From the NCBI GenBank assembly GCA_007694935.1, contig REES01000096.1, positions 1-56,584 on the forward strand: a DNA stretch of 56,584 nucleotides, read 5' to 3'. A program made the position numbers and the translations under genes. Source of the stretch: Rhodospirillales bacterium (GTDB lineage Bacteria > Pseudomonadota > Alphaproteobacteria > Rhodospirillales > Defluviicoccaceae). Every line of letters begins with the position of its first letter. Positions within the stretch are counted from its first letter, which is position 1. The notes under the pieces are model-generated. The model did no database searches. It worked only from the letters and a program-made list of their open reading frames with translations, and was not told the origin of the DNA. This document shows positions 48,291-56,584 of the stretch, in pieces.

Positions 48291-49502
48291 TCAGTCCTCC
48301 ACCGGGCGGAGCCGGACGAGGGGCGCGCTCCGGTCATCGACCAGGACATAGACGAAGCCGTCGTCCGGTCCCACCGCGACATCCCGGATGCGCCAACCGG
48401 CATCGTCCAGCAGCCGTTCGGCGAACTCCACCTCGTGGCCATTCACGGTGAATCGGCCGAGGTAGCGGTGCGGGAGGTTGCCCATCAGCGCGTTGCCCCG
48501 CCATTCCGGGAAGGCGTCGCCGAAGTAGAAGGTGAAGCCCGAAGGGGGGAACCCCTCGGGATGGGTATGATCCCAGTGGTACACCGGGTTGACGGTATCG
48601 GGATTCTCCGGCGGTGTCGGCGCAAATTTGAGGCCGGTGCCGTAGCGGCGTCCATACGTGGCGATGGGCCAGCCATAGTTGCCGCCGGCCTGGATCACGT
48701 TGATCTCATCGCCGTTCTGCTCGCCGTGCTCGTTCTGCCAGATTTCGCCGGTCTCCGGGTGCACCGCCATGCCCTGGGAATTGCGGTGGCCGTAGGAGTA
48801 GATGGCATCCAGCACGTCCGGATCATCGACGAACGGGTTGTCGGCGGGGATGCTGCCGTCCGCCTCCAGCCGCAGGGTGGTGCCGATGTGGGTGCTGCGA
48901 TCCTGGGAGTGGTGCTCCGGCCCGAAATTCTTGAAGTTCCGGTCGCCCACGGTGACGTAGAGCCGCTTGTCCGCATCGAACACGATGCGGGAGCCATAGT
49001 GTGCGGTGCTGTCGACATGCGGTTCGGCGATGAACAGCACGGTGAAATCGGTCAGGGCGGGCACCTCCGGATCAAGCCGGCCGCGGCCGACGTAGGTCGC
49101 GGTCAGCCCGGCTTCATTGCGGCCGGCCCAGGTGAGGTACACCCAGGGGTCCTCCGGGAAGTCCGGGTGCAGCGCCACGTCCAGGAGCCCGCCCTGGCCG
49201 CGAACATCCACCGGCGGCACGCCACCGACCTCCTGCACCGCGCCGGATTCGTAGTCGACCAGGTTGAGCCGGCCGGGCCGTTCGGTGATCAGCATGCGGG
49301 TCCCGTCCGGCAGGAACGCCATCCCCCAGGGATGTTCGAGCCCCTCCACCAGCCGTTCCACCCGGTAGTCGGACTCTGCGGTCTCGGCGGCGTTGGGTAC
49401 CGGCCCGCAAGCGAGTACCGCCATGACCAGGGCGGCGGTCAGGGGCACGCTGAGGGCTCGGGGGACCGGCTTGGCGATGGTGATCATGGAGATGTTGATC
49501 AT
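48291..49502 (-). CDS. PQQ-dependent sugar dehydrogenase (soluble aldose dehydrogenase type)
   Basis: A 403-residue exported beta-propeller enzyme related to YliI/soluble glucose dehydrogenase, oxidising aldose sugars with PQQ in the periplasm. The N-terminus is a signal segment ending in MAVLACGP, which could be a lipobox, so it may be a lipoprotein. Typical stretches are GLEHPWGMAFLPDGTRMLITERPGRL, YGHRNSQGMAVHP, WQNEHGEQNGDEIN and GGNYGWP. AGGGAGG lies 5 bases before the ATG at 49502. It is separated by 120 bases from the amidohydrolase homologue upstream on the same strand. Confidence 0.93.
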   Translation of the reverse strand: MINISMITIAKPVPRALSVPLTAALVMAVLACGPVPNAAETAESDYRVERLVEGLEHPWGMAFLPDGTRMLITERPGRLNLVDYESGAVQEVGGVPPVDVRGQGGLLDVALHPDFPEDPWVYLTWAGRNEAGLTATYVGRGRLDPEVPALTDFTVLFIAEPHVDSTAHYGSRIVFDADKRLYVTVGDRNFKNFGPEHHSQDRSTHIGTTLRLEADGSIPADNPFVDDPDVLDAIYSYGHRNSQGMAVHPETGEIWQNEHGEQNGDEINVIQAGGNYGWPIATYGRRYGTGLKFAPTPPENPDTVNPVYHWDHTHPEGFPPSGFTFYFGDAFPEWRGNALMGNLPHRYLGRFTVNGHEVEFAERLLDDAGWRIRDVAVGPDDGFVYVLVDDRSAPLVRLRPVED

Positions 49503-49622
49503 GGCCGCCTCCCTGAGGACATTCGGATCGGGCACGCCCGTCGGGGTCTGTGTCCGCGCGCATGATGCCTCAACCCGCCCCGGCCGGGAAGGTTCCAAGG
49601 GCGGTTGCGGGGCGCCGCGGGC

Positions 49623-51137
49623 TTAGGGCAGGTCGGCGAGTATATCCGCCGGGTCGTACACCACGCCGGCCTTGATCACCCGGTGGATGGCACGGGTGTT
49701 GCTGATGTCCTCAAGCGGGTCGGCATCGAGGATCACCAAGTCGGCGAGCTTGCCGGCCGCCACCGTGCCGAGGTCATCGCTCCGGCCGAGTGCGGCGGCA
49801 CCGCCTTGGGTGGCGGCGATCAATGCCTCCATCGGGGTCAGGCCGGCACCGACCAACAACTCCAGTTCCCGGTGCAGCGCCGGGCCGTGCAGCGAGCCGA
49901 TATTGCCGGCGCCGCTGCCGGCGGCGATGGTGATGCCGGCGTCCCTGGCGCGGATCAGGTTCTTCGCGGCGATGGGGTCGAGAGGACGCGGCTCCCGCGG
50001 CCTCACCCACGGCGGCACCAGTTCCGGAGGCAGAGACGCCAAGTCGTCGAGGGAGGCGAGGGCCTCGGGGTCGGCGACCCTGCGTTCCAGCTCGGTAAGC
50101 TGCAGGTGGTGCCCGAACACCTGGCGATGCCGCTCGTCCACCGCGAGACTGGTGATGTAGACGACGTTGCGGTCCATCATGTCCCGGGCGAGGGGGGGGT
50201 CCAGAACCTCGTCGGTGATGCCGTGCGCCAGCACCGCCACACCCGCCGCTGCAATTGTTGCGGCAACCTCCTGGCTGGCGACGTGGGCGCCGACCCTGAT
50301 CCCGGCCGCCGCGCCGCTTTCGATCACCGCGCCGACCCAGGCGGCGACGGGCTCGGCCACCGGGCCGGCCTCCACCAGCCACAGCATCAGCAGGTCGGGC
50401 TGGTACGGCAGGACCCGAGCGACCGCCTGCACCGCCTGCTCGGGGGTGGCGATCGGCAGCAACGGCGGGTCATCGCCTTCGGTCAGTTCCGGCGGGGCGG
50501 CGGCGGCAAGCAGGGGGCCGGCGACCGCGACCCGGGGCGCCCGCGGGATGCGGGCCGCGAGGGCGCGCACGTCATAGGTCCAGAACGGCCCGCCCAGGTC
50601 GAGAACCGCGGTGACACCGCTCGCGATGAAGCGGGCAAAGGTTTCCGGCACCCGCTCTCGGGCCAGCAGCAGCTCTTCGTCGTAGGGCCGGACATGGCGG
50701 AGGTCGATCAGATCGGGCCGGCTGTACAGCCCGCCGGACTGGAAGAAATGGATGTGGGCGTCGATCAGGCCGGGGATCACCCACTTGCCGGCGCCGTCGA
50801 TGACGGTGGCTTCCCCCGGCACCTGCATGTCGTCGGCCGACCCCAGCGCCGCGATCTCGGTGCCCTGGATGAGAATCGTGCTGTTGGGACGGACCGGCCC
50901 GCCGGTGCCGTCGATCACCGTGGCCCCGACGATGGCGAGCCAGCGGCCCGGGACCTGGGCCTGCGCCTCCCACCGCTCCGCCCCCGCGCCAAGGACCAGC
51001 GCCAGCACCACGCCCAGGGTTGCGGTGAGCCGCAGCAACAAGGCCACGAACGGAACCGGCAGCACGTCGACGAAGCCTCGTTGGCGAGGGTTGCCCTTGC
51101 TCCCACTCCTATCACGCCGGCTGCCGGCTGTCGTCAT
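49623..51137 (-). CDS. Amidohydrolase-family protein lacking expected catalytic residues
   Basis: A 504-residue exported homologue of imidazolonepropionase-like amidohydrolases. A hydrophobic N-terminal segment (about residues 28-50) follows a basic leader. The fold markers ATVIDGTGGP, VIPGLIDAHIHF (first metal His pair), RVGAHV, VLAHG and LHGPALHRELELLVGAGLTPMEAL are clear. The usual metal-bridging Lys (family pattern IKxW/V) is Met in LLMLWL, and the usual GTDAGN Asp is missing in GSGAGN. It may be inactive or use altered chemistry. Its start overlaps the 3' end of the LysR gene by 26 bases. Confidence 0.85.
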   Translation of the reverse strand: MTTAGSRRDRSGSKGNPRQRGFVDVLPVPFVALLLRLTATLGVVLALVLGAGAERWEAQAQVPGRWLAIVGATVIDGTGGPVRPNSTILIQGTEIAALGSADDMQVPGEATVIDGAGKWVIPGLIDAHIHFFQSGGLYSRPDLIDLRHVRPYDEELLLARERVPETFARFIASGVTAVLDLGGPFWTYDVRALAARIPRAPRVAVAGPLLAAAAPPELTEGDDPPLLPIATPEQAVQAVARVLPYQPDLLMLWLVEAGPVAEPVAAWVGAVIESGAAAGIRVGAHVASQEVAATIAAAGVAVLAHGITDEVLDPPLARDMMDRNVVYITSLAVDERHRQVFGHHLQLTELERRVADPEALASLDDLASLPPELVPPWVRPREPRPLDPIAAKNLIRARDAGITIAAGSGAGNIGSLHGPALHRELELLVGAGLTPMEALIAATQGGAAALGRSDDLGTVAAGKLADLVILDADPLEDISNTRAIHRVIKAGVVYDPADILADLP

Positions 51138-52113
51138 CGGCTTTCGCGGATCGGTTGTCGACCGCAGCCGGGGCGGCGGCATCGGCACGGCCCACCGGGC
51201 TCACGTCGGTGGACCACGGCGGCGACGGGGTGAACTTCTGGACCAGGAAGTCGACGAACGCCCGCACCTTGGGTGCCAGGTGCTGGCGGTGCGGATAGAC
51301 CGCGTGGATCGGCACAGGCTCGCTCAGGTGGCAGTCGGTGAGCAGCGGCACCAGCCGCCCGGCCCTGATGTCCGCCCCCACCCGGAACTCGGAGATTCGA
51401 GCGATGCCGAGCCCTGCCCGGGTCATCTCGTACAGGGTCTCGCCGTTGTTGACCTCGGCATTGCCGCCGGCCCGGATGGCGATGACGCCGTTGGGCCCGG
51501 TGAATTGCCAGTCGTTCAGCCGGCTCTGTTCCCCGGTCCAGGCGAGGCAGTTGTGCCCGGCGAGATCGGCGGGGCCTTGGGGGGCGCCGTGCCGCTGGAG
51601 GTAGCCGGGTGCGGCCACCAGAATGCGGCGGGTCTCCGCCAGCAACCGGGACACCAGCCGGGATTCGAACCGGGCACCCATGCGGATGCCGAGATCGGCA
51701 CCTTCCTCCACCAGGTCGACCACCCGGTCGGTGATGGTGAGCTGCACCTGCATCAGCGGGTTGCGCTCCAGGAATTCCGGCAGCAGCGGCACGACTTGGT
51801 AGGTGAAGAACGCGACCGCCGCATTGATCCGCAGGACCCCGCTGGCCAGCCCGCTGATCCGCGCCACCGCGTGCTCGGCCTCCTCGATGTCCTGGAGAAT
51901 GCGGGCGCTGCGTTCATAGAACGCGTGCCCTTCCTCGGTCAGGCCGAGACTGCGGGTGGTGCGCTGGAACAGCCGGACACCCAGCCGGTCCTCGATCCGG
52001 CCCACCGCCTTGCTGACCGCCGACGGCGTCAGGCCGAGTTGGCGTGCCGCCGCGGAGAAGCCGCCGGCCTCCACCACGCGCACGAACACCATCATCTCGC
52101 CGGGCTTGTCCAT
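51112..52113 (-). CDS. LysR family transcriptional regulator
   Basis: A 333-residue DNA-binding regulator. The N-terminal winged helix-turn-helix reads FVRVVEAGGFSAAARQLGLT, then PSAVSKAVGRIEDRLGVRLFQRTTRSL. A LysR substrate-binding domain of the CrgA/DsdC-like group follows, then an Ala/Pro-rich tail. I used the ATG at 52113 because the protein then begins at the conserved MDKPGEMMVFVRV; the frame is open well upstream. It overlaps the amidohydrolase gene downstream and is divergent from a small ORF and glucokinase. Likely targets are its own operon or the divergent genes. Confidence 0.92.
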   Translation of the reverse strand: MDKPGEMMVFVRVVEAGGFSAAARQLGLTPSAVSKAVGRIEDRLGVRLFQRTTRSLGLTEEGHAFYERSARILQDIEEAEHAVARISGLASGVLRINAAVAFFTYQVVPLLPEFLERNPLMQVQLTITDRVVDLVEEGADLGIRMGARFESRLVSRLLAETRRILVAAPGYLQRHGAPQGPADLAGHNCLAWTGEQSRLNDWQFTGPNGVIAIRAGGNAEVNNGETLYEMTRAGLGIARISEFRVGADIRAGRLVPLLTDCHLSEPVPIHAVYPHRQHLAPKVRAFVDFLVQKFTPSPPWSTDVSPVGRADAAAPAAVDNRSAKADDDSRQPA

Positions 52114-52238
52114 CGACCTGATTGGTGAATTTCTGTCACAGGAGATTTTCCGGAAAGACGGATTATAGCGATCCAGGAAATGATGTAAATGGATGGTTGT
52201 GTTCTGCCCGCGTGGATTCGAGTGATTGGAGCGCAGAG

Positions 52239-52448
52239 ATGGACGTCGGCGAGAAGTATCGGTGCCCTTCCCCGGAGGAGATGAATGCCATCTTGTGGCG
52301 GGTCCGCCAGGAGCGGAGCGCGGCGATGGCCCGCTTCCTGCGCCGCGTGGGGGCCGGGATCGTGCGTTGCGTCCGCGGCCTTCGCCATGCCGATGCCCGG
52401 GCCAAGGCAGCGTCGACCGCAACGCCGGGGCGCCTGCAGACCCGTTGA
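52239..52448 (+). CDS. Small basic protein (69 aa), unknown function
   Basis: It starts MDVGEKYRCPSPEEM, then an amphipathic, Arg-rich helix (RQERSAAMARFLRRVGAGIV) and an Ala/Arg tail. GGAG lies 7 bases before the ATG. The layout (short acidic start, then helix with xxMARFLRR) is reminiscent of small basic alphaproteobacterial proteins such as the DUF1127 group, but I cannot assign it to a family. It is divergent from the LysR gene and 121 bases ahead of glucokinase. Confidence 0.55.
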   Translation: MDVGEKYRCPSPEEMNAILWRVRQERSAAMARFLRRVGAGIVRCVRGLRHADARAKAASTATPGRLQTR

Positions 52449-52569
52449 CGCGCCTTCGGGCCGCCGCCGGCGAGGATGGAAATACCTGTCGCCGGTCCCG
52501 CTTCGGATGCCGTACCATCACCGGCCAGGTCGCTGGCGACCTCCGGGGTGGGACTCAGGGGCGGGAACC

Positions 52570-53535
52570 ATGGGCGGTGATGGTGACGAGCGGTTGTTGG
52601 CGGACATCGGTGGCACCAGTGTCCGATTCGCGCTGCAGCGCCCGGGCGGGCGGCCGACCCGAATCGCGGTGCTGGAGACCGGTGACTATCCGGGCCTGAC
52701 CGAGGCAGTAACCGCCTATGAGGACCGCTGCGGAGGCGTGCGGCCGCGTGGCGGGGCCTTTTGCGTCGCTTCCCCGGTCACCGGGGATGTGGTGAGCATG
52801 ACCAATGCGCCTTGGGTCTTCTCAATCTCGGAGACCCGCCGGGCGCTCGGCCTGGATCGCCTCGCGGTGGTCAACGATTTCACCGCGGTGGCTCACGCTG
52901 TCCCTCACCTTCGGGCGGACGATCTGGTTCGGATCGGCGGCGGCGAGGTCGAGCCGCGTGCTGCCGTGGGCGTGCTCGGCCCGGGCACCGGGCTCGGCAC
53001 CTCCGGTCTGATCCCGGCGGGGGCTGGGTGGACCGTGCTGGAAGCAGAAGGCGGCCATGTCACCATGGCCCCGGCGGATGAGCGCGAGGATGCGGTACTC
53101 GCGCAACTGCGCCGCCGATTCGGCCACGTGTCCGCGGAGCGGGTGGTCAGCGGTGACGGTCTGGTCAACCTCTATACCGCGCTGGCCGATATCGACGGCA
53201 TCGAGCCCCGGCAGATCGCGCCCCATCAGGTCTCAGACGACGCGCTCGCCGGGCGTTGTCCCATCTGTGCCGAAGCGCTCTCAATGTTCTTTGCCATGCT
53301 GGGAACCCTGGCCGGCAATCTCGCGCTGATCCTGGGCAGCCACGGCGGCGTGTACCTCGCGGGCGGTATTCTGCCCCGGATGCCGGAGGCGCTGATCGCC
53401 TCGCAATTCCGTTCCCGCTTCGAGGCCAAGGGCCGGTTCCGGGACTATCTCGGCCGCATTCCCACCCTGCTCATCACCGCGGAGCTGCCGGCGTTCATCG
53501 GCCTTGCCGGCATCCTTGACCGGCAGGAGGGGTGA
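52570..53535 (+). CDS. glk: Glucokinase (ROK-unrelated, bacterial Glk family)
   Basis: Phosphorylates glucose with ATP in the cytoplasm. At 321 residues it is a normal length for proteobacterial Glk. Motifs in order are LLADIGGTSVRFAL (ATP phosphate 1), NDFTAVAHAVP (catalytic Asp), LGPGTGLGTSGLIP (phosphate 2), EGGHVTMAP, ERVVSGDGLVNLY and GSHGGVYLAGGILPRM. GGGGCGGG lies shortly before the ATG. It is convergent with the histidine kinase gene, only 12 bases away. Together with the nearby PQQ sugar dehydrogenase it gives two routes for glucose use. Confidence 0.95.
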   Translation: MGGDGDERLLADIGGTSVRFALQRPGGRPTRIAVLETGDYPGLTEAVTAYEDRCGGVRPRGGAFCVASPVTGDVVSMTNAPWVFSISETRRALGLDRLAVVNDFTAVAHAVPHLRADDLVRIGGGEVEPRAAVGVLGPGTGLGTSGLIPAGAGWTVLEAEGGHVTMAPADEREDAVLAQLRRRFGHVSAERVVSGDGLVNLYTALADIDGIEPRQIAPHQVSDDALAGRCPICAEALSMFFAMLGTLAGNLALILGSHGGVYLAGGILPRMPEALIASQFRSRFEAKGRFRDYLGRIPTLLITAELPAFIGLAGILDRQEG

Positions 53536-53541
53536 TCGGGA

Positions 53542-53562
53542 CGCGGCTTACGGTGAGCCGCG
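53542..53562. terminator. Hairpin between convergent glk and histidine kinase genes
   Basis: CGCGGCT and AGCCGCG form a 7-pair stem with a 7-base loop, overlapping the kinase stop codon. It is placed correctly for a bidirectional terminator but has no T-run. Confidence 0.4.
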
Positions 53563-54984
53563 CGGCAGGGTAACGGTGACGGTCAGGCCACCGCTCGGGC
53601 CCGGATCCAGCGCCACCTCGCCGCCGTGGGCCCGCACCGCCGAGCGCACCACCGCGAGGCCGAGGCCCACGCCGCCGGTATCCCGACTGCGCGATCCCTC
53701 GATCCGGTAGAACGGCTCGAACACCCGCTCCCGTTCCTCGGGCGGGATGCCCGGTCCGTCGTCGGCCACCGCCACCGTGACCGTGTCCTCCGCTGCCATG
53801 GCGGTGACCCGGGCGCATCCGCCATAGGCGAGGGCGTTGCGGATGAGGTTGTCGAACGCGCGCCTCAGCGCGGTGGGCCGGCCGGTAAAGGCGACGTGGG
53901 CGGGACCGTCATAAGTTGCCGCCGCGCCGGCGTCGGCCGCGTCAGCGACCAGGGACTGCAGGAGTGCGGCGAGGTCCAGCGGCTTCGGCGATTCCCGCGC
54001 CGGGTCGTCCCGCGCGAACGACAGGGTGGCGGCGATCATCGTCTCCATCTCGGCCAAGTCCGACAGCATCTTGCGGCGCTGGTCCGGATCATCCATCAAC
54101 TCGGCCCGCAGCCGCATGCGGGTGATGGGGGTGCGCAGATCGTGGGAGATGGCCGCCAGCATCTGCGTCCGGTCCCGCACGAAGCCCTGGAGCCGCCCCT
54201 GCATCTCGTTGAACGCGCAGGAGGCGAGGCGCACCTCCCGCGGTCCTTGTTCGGAGAGCGGTGGCGCGCCGATATCGAGACCAAGCCGTTGGGCCGCCGC
54301 GGCCAGTGTGGTCAGCGGCCGGCTGGCCCACCGTACCGCCCACACCGAGGCGCTCAGCGCGATCACCAGGGTGGCGGCGATGATCATGAAGAACTCGGTG
54401 GACCAGAACGGCCGGAGGTCGGCAAAGGCGGTGGCGAAGTTGAGCCAACTCCCGTCGCCGAGGGCGAGCGAGCCGGCCAGCACCCGAACCTCCACCCCGT
54501 CCGGCAGGGCGGCATGGGGCGCCGGTCGCGGCGTGGCGCCGCGGCCGAGGCGCTGGCCATGGGGCAGGGCGTCGGAAAGGCGCTCACCGGGCGCGAGAGG
54601 CCGGAGATGGATACGCAAGTGATCCGCCGGGATGTCCAGTGCTTCCCTGAGGGCCCGGTGCACCCGCCGCGCCTGCCACGACGGGTCGCTCTGCTCCAGC
54701 AGCGGCCGCGACGACCAGGCGAGGCGCATGCCTGGCACCCGCAACTCCCGCAGCAGTGCCGGCCGTTCCACTGCCGGGGTTTCGTCCAGCACTTGCGCCA
54801 CCTGGACCACCCGCTCCGCCAGCACCCGGCCCCACGTGGTGCTGGCGAGATCGATGCGCTCGCCGGTGTAGACGGCGATGCCGATCAGGTTGGACAGCAT
54901 CAGGCCGATCAGCACCACCAGAACGGCCCGCCCCACCAGGGTGTCCGGCCAGAGGTGCAACGGCCAAGGCAACGCGCGCGACAT
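53548..54984 (-). CDS. EnvZ-type sensor histidine kinase
   Basis: A 478-residue membrane kinase. One transmembrane helix lies near residues 15-40 and a second around residues 205-225, enclosing a periplasmic sensor domain of about 160 residues. A HAMP domain follows ([17 protein letters not shown]). The H-box is [20 protein letters not shown], the N-box [11 protein letters not shown], and the G-boxes [20 protein letters not shown] and [12 protein letters not shown]. It is downstream of, and very probably partners, the OmpR-type regulator. An 18-base tandem duplication spans the junction with that gene. The sensed signal is unknown. Confidence 0.94.
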   Translation of the reverse strand: MSRALPWPLHLWPDTLVGRAVLVVLIGLMLSNLIGIAVYTGERIDLASTTWGRVLAERVVQVAQVLDETPAVERPALLRELRVPGMRLAWSSRPLLEQSDPSWQARRVHRALREALDIPADHLRIHLRPLAPGERLSDALPHGQRLGRGATPRPAPHAALPDGVEVRVLAGSLALGDGSWLNFATAFADLRPFWSTEFFMIIAATLVIALSASVWAVRWASRPLTTLAAAAQRLGLDIGAPPLSEQGPREVRLASCAFNEMQGRLQGFVRDRTQMLAAISHDLRTPITRMRLRAELMDDPDQRRKMLSDLAEMETMIAATLSFARDDPARESPKPLDLAALLQSLVADAADAGAAATYDGPAHVAFTGRPTALRRAFDNLIRNALAYGGCARVTAMAAEDTVTVAVADDGPGIPPEERERVFEPFYRIEGSRSRDTGGVGLGLAVVRSAVRAHGGEVALDPGPSGGLTVTVTLPRGSP

Positions 54985-54985
54985 T

Positions 54986-55021
54986 TCAGAAGGGCTCCGA
55001 AGGTCAGAAGGGCTCCGAAGG
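54986..55021. repeat. 18-base tandem duplication at the regulator-kinase junction
   Basis: TCAGAAGGGCTCCGAAGG is present twice, head to tail. The second copy encodes the last residues and stop of the response regulator; the first copy fills the gap before the kinase ATG. Read on the gene strand, each copy carries a GGAG. Confidence 0.9.
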
Positions 55022-55750
55022 GACCGGTTCCACTGCCGGTGTGAACATGTAGCCGCCACCGCGCACGGTCTTGATCAACCGCGGCTCGCGCGGGTCGTCA
55101 TTCAGCTTGCGCCGCAGCCGGCTTACCTGGACGTCGATGGCGCGGTCGAACGGTTGCGCTTCCCGGCCGCGGGCCAGGTCCAGGAGCTGGTCGCGGCTCA
55201 GCACCCGTTGCGGATGGGTCACGAACGCGGCGAGCAGGCCGAACTCGCCGCCGCTCAGCGGCACCAACAAGCCCTCGGGGGACTTGAGCTCGTGTCGATC
55301 CAGGTCGAGCCGCCAGCCGGCGAAGCCGACAGTCCCGCCATCCGACTCCCGCCGCCCGCCGGCGAAGCCGCCGCCGGTACCGCCTGTACGGCGGAGCACC
55401 GCCTTGATCCGTGCTTCCAGTTCGCGCGGGTTGAACGGCTTGGCCAGGTAGTCGTCGGCCCCCATCTCCAGCCCAATGATCCGGTCGATGTCTTCGCCGC
55501 GGGCGGTGAGCATGACCACCGGCACGGATGATTCGGCCCGCAGCCAGCGGCATAGCGCGAGGCCGTCTTCGCCGGGCAGCATCAGGTCGAGCACCACCAG
55601 GTCGATGGCGTGCTCGGCCAGCATCTTCCGCATGGCGCGGCCTTCCGCCGCCGCCGACACGCGGAAGCCCTGCTTGACCAGGTAGCGGCCGAGCAGGTCG
55701 CGAATCTCCCGGTCGTCATCGACCACCAGGATGTGTGGTTGTCCGTCCAT
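55004..55750 (-). CDS. OmpR family response regulator
   Basis: A 248-residue two-component regulator. The receiver domain has the acidic pair in [10 protein letters not shown], the phospho-acceptor Asp in [14 protein letters not shown], and the Lys in [14 protein letters not shown]-terminal winged helix of the OmpR/PhoB type follows ([22 protein letters not shown], then [14 protein letters not shown] and [11 protein letters not shown]). The kinase gene starts 20 bases downstream. It is divergent from the EF-hand gene, an obvious candidate target. Confidence 0.96.
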   Translation of the reverse strand: MDGQPHILVVDDDREIRDLLGRYLVKQGFRVSAAAEGRAMRKMLAEHAIDLVVLDLMLPGEDGLALCRWLRAESSVPVVMLTARGEDIDRIIGLEMGADDYLAKPFNPRELEARIKAVLRRTGGTGGGFAGGRRESDGGTVGFAGWRLDLDRHELKSPEGLLVPLSGGEFGLLAAFVTHPQRVLSRDQLLDLARGREAQPFDRAIDVQVSRLRRKLNDDPREPRLIKTVRGGGYMFTPAVEPVPSEPF

Positions 55751-55832
55751 CGCTGAACACTACCAGGGACGTCGGGTTCGCCAACCGGAATCGACTAACG
55801 TCGCGTTGCGCCTGGGCCGGCCGCAACAGTCT

Positions 55833-55871
55833 GTTACAAAACTCCGCCGCTGCCGACATCGGTCGGTTACA
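55833..55871. promoter_or_regulatory. Candidate operator: two GTTACA direct repeats
   Basis: GTTACA occurs at 55833-55838 and 55866-55871, 33 bases apart (three helical turns), in the 198-base gap between the response regulator and the EF-hand gene. OmpR-family proteins bind direct repeats, so self-regulation or control of the EF-hand gene is plausible. Short motifs like this also occur by chance. Confidence 0.3.
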
Positions 55872-55948
55872 TGCCGGCGGTACTGTGGGGACCATCGGAT
55901 CGGCGGGAAGCAAAGTTGCTCCCCACCCGAGCCACGAGGAGATGAACG

Positions 55949-56494
55949 ATGACCCGCAAGACACTTCTGGCGACGACCGCCACCATCGCAGCGCTGGCGT
56001 TTGCCGCTGCGGACCTCGCGCCCGCCCTGGCCCAGGCCAAGGGATACGAGCGCGGCCCGGGCCCGCGCCAAGCCGAACGGGCGACGATGATGGTCGACCG
56101 GCTGTTCGACCGCTTCGACATCGACGGCGATGGCACTATCACCCGCGAAGAGTTCGAGGCCGTGCATGCCGAGCGGTTCGACGCAGCCGACAAGGACGGT
56201 GACGGCCAGATCACCCTTGAGGAATGGCTGGCCACCCGTCCCGGCACCGGCTGGCGCACCGACCGTGCCGAGGCGGTGTTCCACCGCCTGGACCAGGCCG
56301 GCGACGGCGTCATCACCCGCGAGGAGTTCGATGCCATGGCGTCATGGCGCTTCGATCAGCTGGATCTGGCAGGCGATGGCGTCGTCACCCGTGACGAAGC
56401 GACCGAGGCGATGGCCCAGATGCGCGGCCGCATGCAGGACAAGCGCGGCATGGGCCCCGGCCGAGGGATGATGGGCCCCGGCCCTACCCAGTGA
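55949..56494 (+). CDS. Secreted EF-hand calcium-binding protein
   Basis: A 181-residue protein with a cleavable signal peptide (residues 1 to about 29, ending APALAQA) and four EF-hand loops. These are DIDGDGTITREE (57-68), DKDGDGQITLEE (81-92), DQAGDGVITREE (115-126) and DLAGDGVVTRDE (139-150). Loops 3 and 4 have Ala at the third calcium-ligand position, so they may bind weakly. The tail is Met/Gly/Pro-rich. GAGGAGATG precedes the ATG. A perfect terminator follows. It lies divergent from an EnvZ/OmpR-type pair, a layout known for calcium-responsive systems, so it may act as a periplasmic calcium buffer or sensor. Confidence 0.93.
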   Translation: MTRKTLLATTATIAALAFAAADLAPALAQAKGYERGPGPRQAERATMMVDRLFDRFDIDGDGTITREEFEAVHAERFDAADKDGDGQITLEEWLATRPGTGWRTDRAEAVFHRLDQAGDGVITREEFDAMASWRFDQLDLAGDGVVTRDEATEAMAQMRGRMQDKRGMGPGRGMMGPGPTQ

Positions 56495-56550
56495 TCCCAT
56501 CGTTGAGTACCTGACTACCTCCTACCCTCCTTCCCAACCCCTACCAACTC

Positions 56551-56584
56551 GCCGGCCGGTGGCAACACCGGCCGGCACTTTTCT
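56551..56584 (+). terminator. Intrinsic terminator after the EF-hand gene
   Basis: GCCGGCCGGTG and CACCGGCCGGC form a perfect 11-pair stem with a GCAA tetraloop, followed by ACTTTTCT at the window edge. The clearest rho-independent terminator in the window. Confidence 0.9.

Noticed and set aside
51652-51680. A tRNA T-arm-like sequence (GGTTCGAATCCCGG on the minus strand).
   Set aside because: It lies inside the conserved LysR coding sequence (GARFESRLVS), and no acceptor, D or anticodon arms can be built around it.

Overview
The window is a high-GC (roughly two-thirds G+C by eye), gene-dense chromosomal segment of an alphaproteobacterium, most plausibly in or near the Rhodospirillales. The main grounds are gene orders typical of that class: ppiD-trpE followed by trpGDC, hflK-hflC-DUF2065-degP, and a heparinase-type gene upstream of purH. 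An RpoH-family sigma factor carrying the RpoH box and an alphaproteobacterial-type Zur box fit the same assignment. I see no phage, plasmid, CRISPR array, rRNA, tRNA or intact insertion sequence. The taxonomic call is inference from gene order, not from a marker phylogeny.

Layout. 1-4.3 kb: the 3' end of thiC, then a leftward overlapping operon SDR-DUF3429-DUF2256, divergent from rightward rpoH and folE. 4.7-8.3 kb: a polyhydroxyalkanoate module of two MaoC-type hotdog proteins (one apparently non-catalytic) and the class III PHA synthase subunits phaE and phaC. 8.4-11.1 kb: a B3/B4-domain protein and an orphan exosortase fused to an EpsI domain (XrtD type). 11.4-22.0 kb: ppiD-trpE, then a leftward copper module (copZ, copA), then trpG-trpD-trpC and glutathione reductase. 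22.1-29.3 kb: class II DAHP synthase, nicotinate phosphoribosyltransferase, NAD synthetase, gltX and cysS, tightly packed and all rightward.

29.4-36.9 kb is leftward: hflK-hflC-DUF2065-degP (membrane protein quality control), then trpB2 and a DUF1015 gene, plus two very small ORFs. 37.1-39.5 kb is rightward: Mrp/ApbC and a COG0523 (CobW-family) GTPase preceded by a perfect Zur-type palindrome. 39.6-48.2 kb is leftward: heparinase-like, methyltransferase, WecA-like glycosyl-1-phosphate transferase, NAD-dependent epimerase, WbpM/CapD-like dehydratase and purH. This is a compact sugar-nucleotide and lipid-carrier cassette sitting inside the usual heparinase-purH pair. 48.3-52.1 kb is leftward: a PQQ-type sugar dehydrogenase, an amidohydrolase homologue lacking expected metal and catalytic residues, and a LysR regulator. 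52.2-56.6 kb: a small basic ORF and glucokinase (rightward), an EnvZ/OmpR-type two-component pair (leftward), and a divergent secreted EF-hand protein ending in a textbook terminator.

Most worth following up: (i) the coupled trpB2-DUF1015 pair, which may be a phosphoserine-linked tryptophan synthase module; (ii) the asymmetric MaoC pair attached to phaEC; (iii) the Zur box in front of the His-rich COG0523 GTPase; (iv) the residue-depleted amidohydrolase; and (v) the EF-hand protein paired with a two-component system. None is proven by sequence alone.
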